NCBI GenBank assembly: GCA_900553965.1
Contig: USFX01000132.1
Coordinates: 1 to 7,644 of the forward strand
Origin: an uncultured Prevotella sp.
Lineage (GTDB): Bacteria > Bacteroidota > Bacteroidia > Bacteroidales > Bacteroidaceae
Length of the DNA: 7,644 nt
Direction: 5' to 3'
Shown in pieces: positions 6,384-7,644 of the stretch (the stretch's first letter is position 1; each line of letters starts with the position of its first letter). Under the pieces are notes generated by a model that was not told the DNA's origin, did not search any database, and saw only the letters and a program-made list of their open reading frames with translations. The position numbers were made by a program, and so were the translations under genes.

Positions 6384-6453
6384 CATACTCAGCCGTTTGT
6401 GGCTCATAAATACCGTGTTGACCCGTCATTAATGAAAGATAAAGAGCGAAAAG

Positions 6454-6485
6454 TTTGTAGGATAAGTAAAAAAGGTGTACCTTTG
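6454..6485 (+). promoter_or_regulatory. Promoter of psd-pssA
   Basis: TTTG at 6454-6457, a 20-nt spacer and TACCTTTG at 6478-6485 match the Bacteroidetes primary-sigma consensus at every conserved position. Transcription should start about 6490-6493, leaving a leader of only about 25 nt before psd. It is the best promoter match in the window and separates psd-pssA from the trxA unit upstream. Confidence 0.8.
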
Positions 6486-6516
6486 CACTCGCATTTAGAA
6501 ACAATCGAAATAACCG

Positions 6517-7206
6517 ATGGGGCAGAGAATCAGAAAACTGAAAAAGATAAGAATACATCGTGAGGGAACCAATACGCTCTTCTTCAGCCTGCTGGGCATA
6601 GTCGTAGTGGCGGCCTTGCTGTGGCAGATACCGGGGACGAAGGCTCCTTTTTGGGTGTTTGCTGTCCTTTTCGGCACGGCTTGGACGGTGGTTCTCAATT
6701 TCTACCGCTGTCCGAAGCGCTATTTCGAGGGTGATACAGACCGTACGGTCGTCGCTCCCGCTGACGGACGGATTGTCGTGATAGAGGAAGTTGAGGAGAC
6801 GGAATACTTCCACGACCGCCGTCTGATGATTTCAATATTCATGAGTCTCTTCAATGTCCACGCCAACTGGTTCCCCGTTGACGGCAAGGTCATATCTGTC
6901 TGCCACAGGAACGGCAACTACCACAAGGCGTGGCTGCCCAAGGCCAGCGAGGAGAATGAGCGTGCCGACGTGATGATCGAGACGCCGCAGGGAGAGCGCG
7001 TGCTCTGCCGTCAGATAGCCGGAGCCATGGCGCGCCGCATCGTCACCTACGCCAAACCCGGCGAAGAGTGCTGTATCGACGAACATCTGGGCTTCATCAA
7101 GCTGGGTTCACGCGTCGATGTCTATCTGCCGCTCGGCACGGAAGTGTGCGTCAAGATGGGACAGGCGACCACCGGCGACCTCACCGTCATTGCCAAGCTG
7201 AAATAA
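6517..7206 (+). CDS. psd: Phosphatidylserine decarboxylase proenzyme, short type
   Basis: Psd removes CO2 from phosphatidylserine to give phosphatidylethanolamine at the inner membrane. At 229 residues it matches the short (PSD-A) class rather than the longer E. coli type. The basic N-terminus (RKLKKIRIHREGT) is followed by two hydrophobic segments at about 19-36 and 44-62. The catalytic part begins near VVAPADG (D83), then FNVHANWFP (H115), and ends with the self-cleavage site LGSR at 196-199. Cleavage between G197 and S198 would turn Ser198 into the pyruvoyl cofactor, giving a beta chain of 197 and an alpha chain of 32 residues. The Asp and His correspond to the residues needed for self-cleavage in known decarboxylases. 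The start is fixed by the promoter 32 nt upstream and by the family's basic N-terminus. pssA, the preceding step of the pathway, follows 45 nt downstream. Confidence 0.95.
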   Translation: MGQRIRKLKKIRIHREGTNTLFFSLLGIVVVAALLWQIPGTKAPFWVFAVLFGTAWTVVLNFYRCPKRYFEGDTDRTVVAPADGRIVVIEEVEETEYFHDRRLMISIFMSLFNVHANWFPVDGKVISVCHRNGNYHKAWLPKASEENERADVMIETPQGERVLCRQIAGAMARRIVTYAKPGEECCIDEHLGFIKLGSRVDVYLPLGTEVCVKMGQATTGDLTVIAKLK

Positions 7207-7251
7207 AAGGGCCGGCGCTGGTCAGCCCGACAACAACCAAAACACACCAAA

Positions 7252-7644
7252 ATGGCCAATTTCATAACACGTCAGATACCGAACACGATTACCTGCTGTA
7301 ATCTTGTGTCGGGATGTATTGCCGTCTCGTATGCCTTTGAAGGGCTTTATGCGACGGCATTTCTTTTTATCGTCATCGGTGCCGTGTTCGACTTTTTCGA
7401 CGGCATGAGTGCACGTCTGCTCGGTGTTTCCTCTCCGATAGGCAAGGAGCTGGACTCGCTGGCCGATTGCATCACCTTCGGACTGGCCCCCTCGGCAATC
7501 ATCTACACTTTCCTATCGACGCAGCCGTGGCTCGAACTCGTGCCCGTCGTCGGCCGTTATGTTCCCTATACGGCCTTTGTCCTCGCGGCCTTCTCGGCCC
7601 TGCGTCTGGCCAAATTCAACCTTGACGAGCGTCAGACGACATCG
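7252..7644 (+). CDS. pssA: CDP-diacylglycerol-serine O-phosphatidyltransferase, 5' part
   Basis: The first 131 residues are present and the reading frame is still open at the right edge. The protein is an integral membrane enzyme that joins CDP-diacylglycerol and serine to give phosphatidylserine and CMP, the substrate of Psd encoded just upstream. The CDP-alcohol phosphatidyltransferase signature is complete: D47-x2-D50-G51-x2-A54-R55-x8-G64-x3-D68-x3-D72, in FDFFDGMSARLLG through ELDSLAD. Hydrophobic segments flank it at about 17-46, 73-90 and 103-118. The N-terminal ITRQIPNTITCCNLVSG is typical of this family's start, supporting the ATG at 7252. There is no visible terminator in the 45-nt gap after psd, so both are likely read from the promoter at 6454-6485. 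Confidence 0.95.
   Translation, partial: MANFITRQIPNTITCCNLVSGCIAVSYAFEGLYATAFLFIVIGAVFDFFDGMSARLLGVSSPIGKELDSLADCITFGLAPSAIIYTFLSTQPWLELVPVVGRYVPYTAFVLAAFSALRLAKFNLDERQTTS

Larger units (their letters stand above)
6237..6516. other. Intergenic region between the trxA unit and psd
   Basis: These 280 nt hold no plausible gene. In order they contain a short hairpin (TGTCC 6240-6244 with GGACA 6252-6256), a 9-bp direct repeat TCTGAATGG (6262-6270 and 6284-6292), a tetraloop hairpin ACCAT-CTGA-ATGGT (6280-6293), the long terminator-like hairpin at 6316-6370, and the psd promoter at 6454-6485. Confidence 0.7.

Noticed and set aside
6163..6813. A 216-codon − strand open frame spanning the trxA-psd gap
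   Set aside because: It overlaps the ends of two real + strand genes, the terminator-like hairpin and the psd promoter, and its protein shows no family features.

Overview
The window looks like a chromosomal piece of a Bacteroidales bacterium, most likely a relatively GC-rich Prevotellaceae member. Three lines of evidence point there. The DnaE, thioredoxin, Psd and PssA sequences have Bacteroidetes-style features. Four intergenic regions carry Bacteroidetes-type promoter cores (TAnnTTTG or one mismatch), three of them with a TTTG or TTG box exactly 20 nt upstream. The leaders are A-rich and mostly lack a Shine-Dalgarno sequence. The genus is an inference; nothing here proves it.

Layout, all genes on the + strand: (1) 1-512 has no convincing gene. 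It holds a cluster of GC-rich palindromes at the very left edge, a possible interspersed repeat, and a promoter core near 368. (2) 513-1561 is a likely two-gene unit: a predicted lipoprotein with a thioredoxin-like C-x4-C motif, then a small two-helix membrane protein with a YyaB-type bacterial PH domain. (3) 1681-5400 is dnaE, the replicative polymerase III alpha subunit, complete and with an apparently intact PHP metal site. (4) 5580-6236 is trxA followed 3 nt later by a small acidic protein of unknown function; a strong promoter precedes the pair. (5) 6237-6516 is intergenic, with a long stem-loop followed by a T-rich tract (probable terminator) and then a near-consensus promoter. (6) 6517-7644 is psd followed by the start of pssA, cut off by the right edge.

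Functionally this is mostly housekeeping. DnaE copies the chromosome. TrxA supplies dithiol reducing power. PssA makes phosphatidylserine from CDP-diacylglycerol and serine, and Psd decarboxylates it to phosphatidylethanolamine, so the last two genes are consecutive steps of one pathway and probably one operon.

I see no mobile element, CRISPR array, tRNA or rRNA gene, and no evidence for a whole new biological system. The points most worth a second look are the C-x4-C lipoprotein, the long hairpin downstream of the trxA unit whose non-Watson-Crick pairs are all G-U on the + strand transcript, and the palindrome cluster at the left edge.
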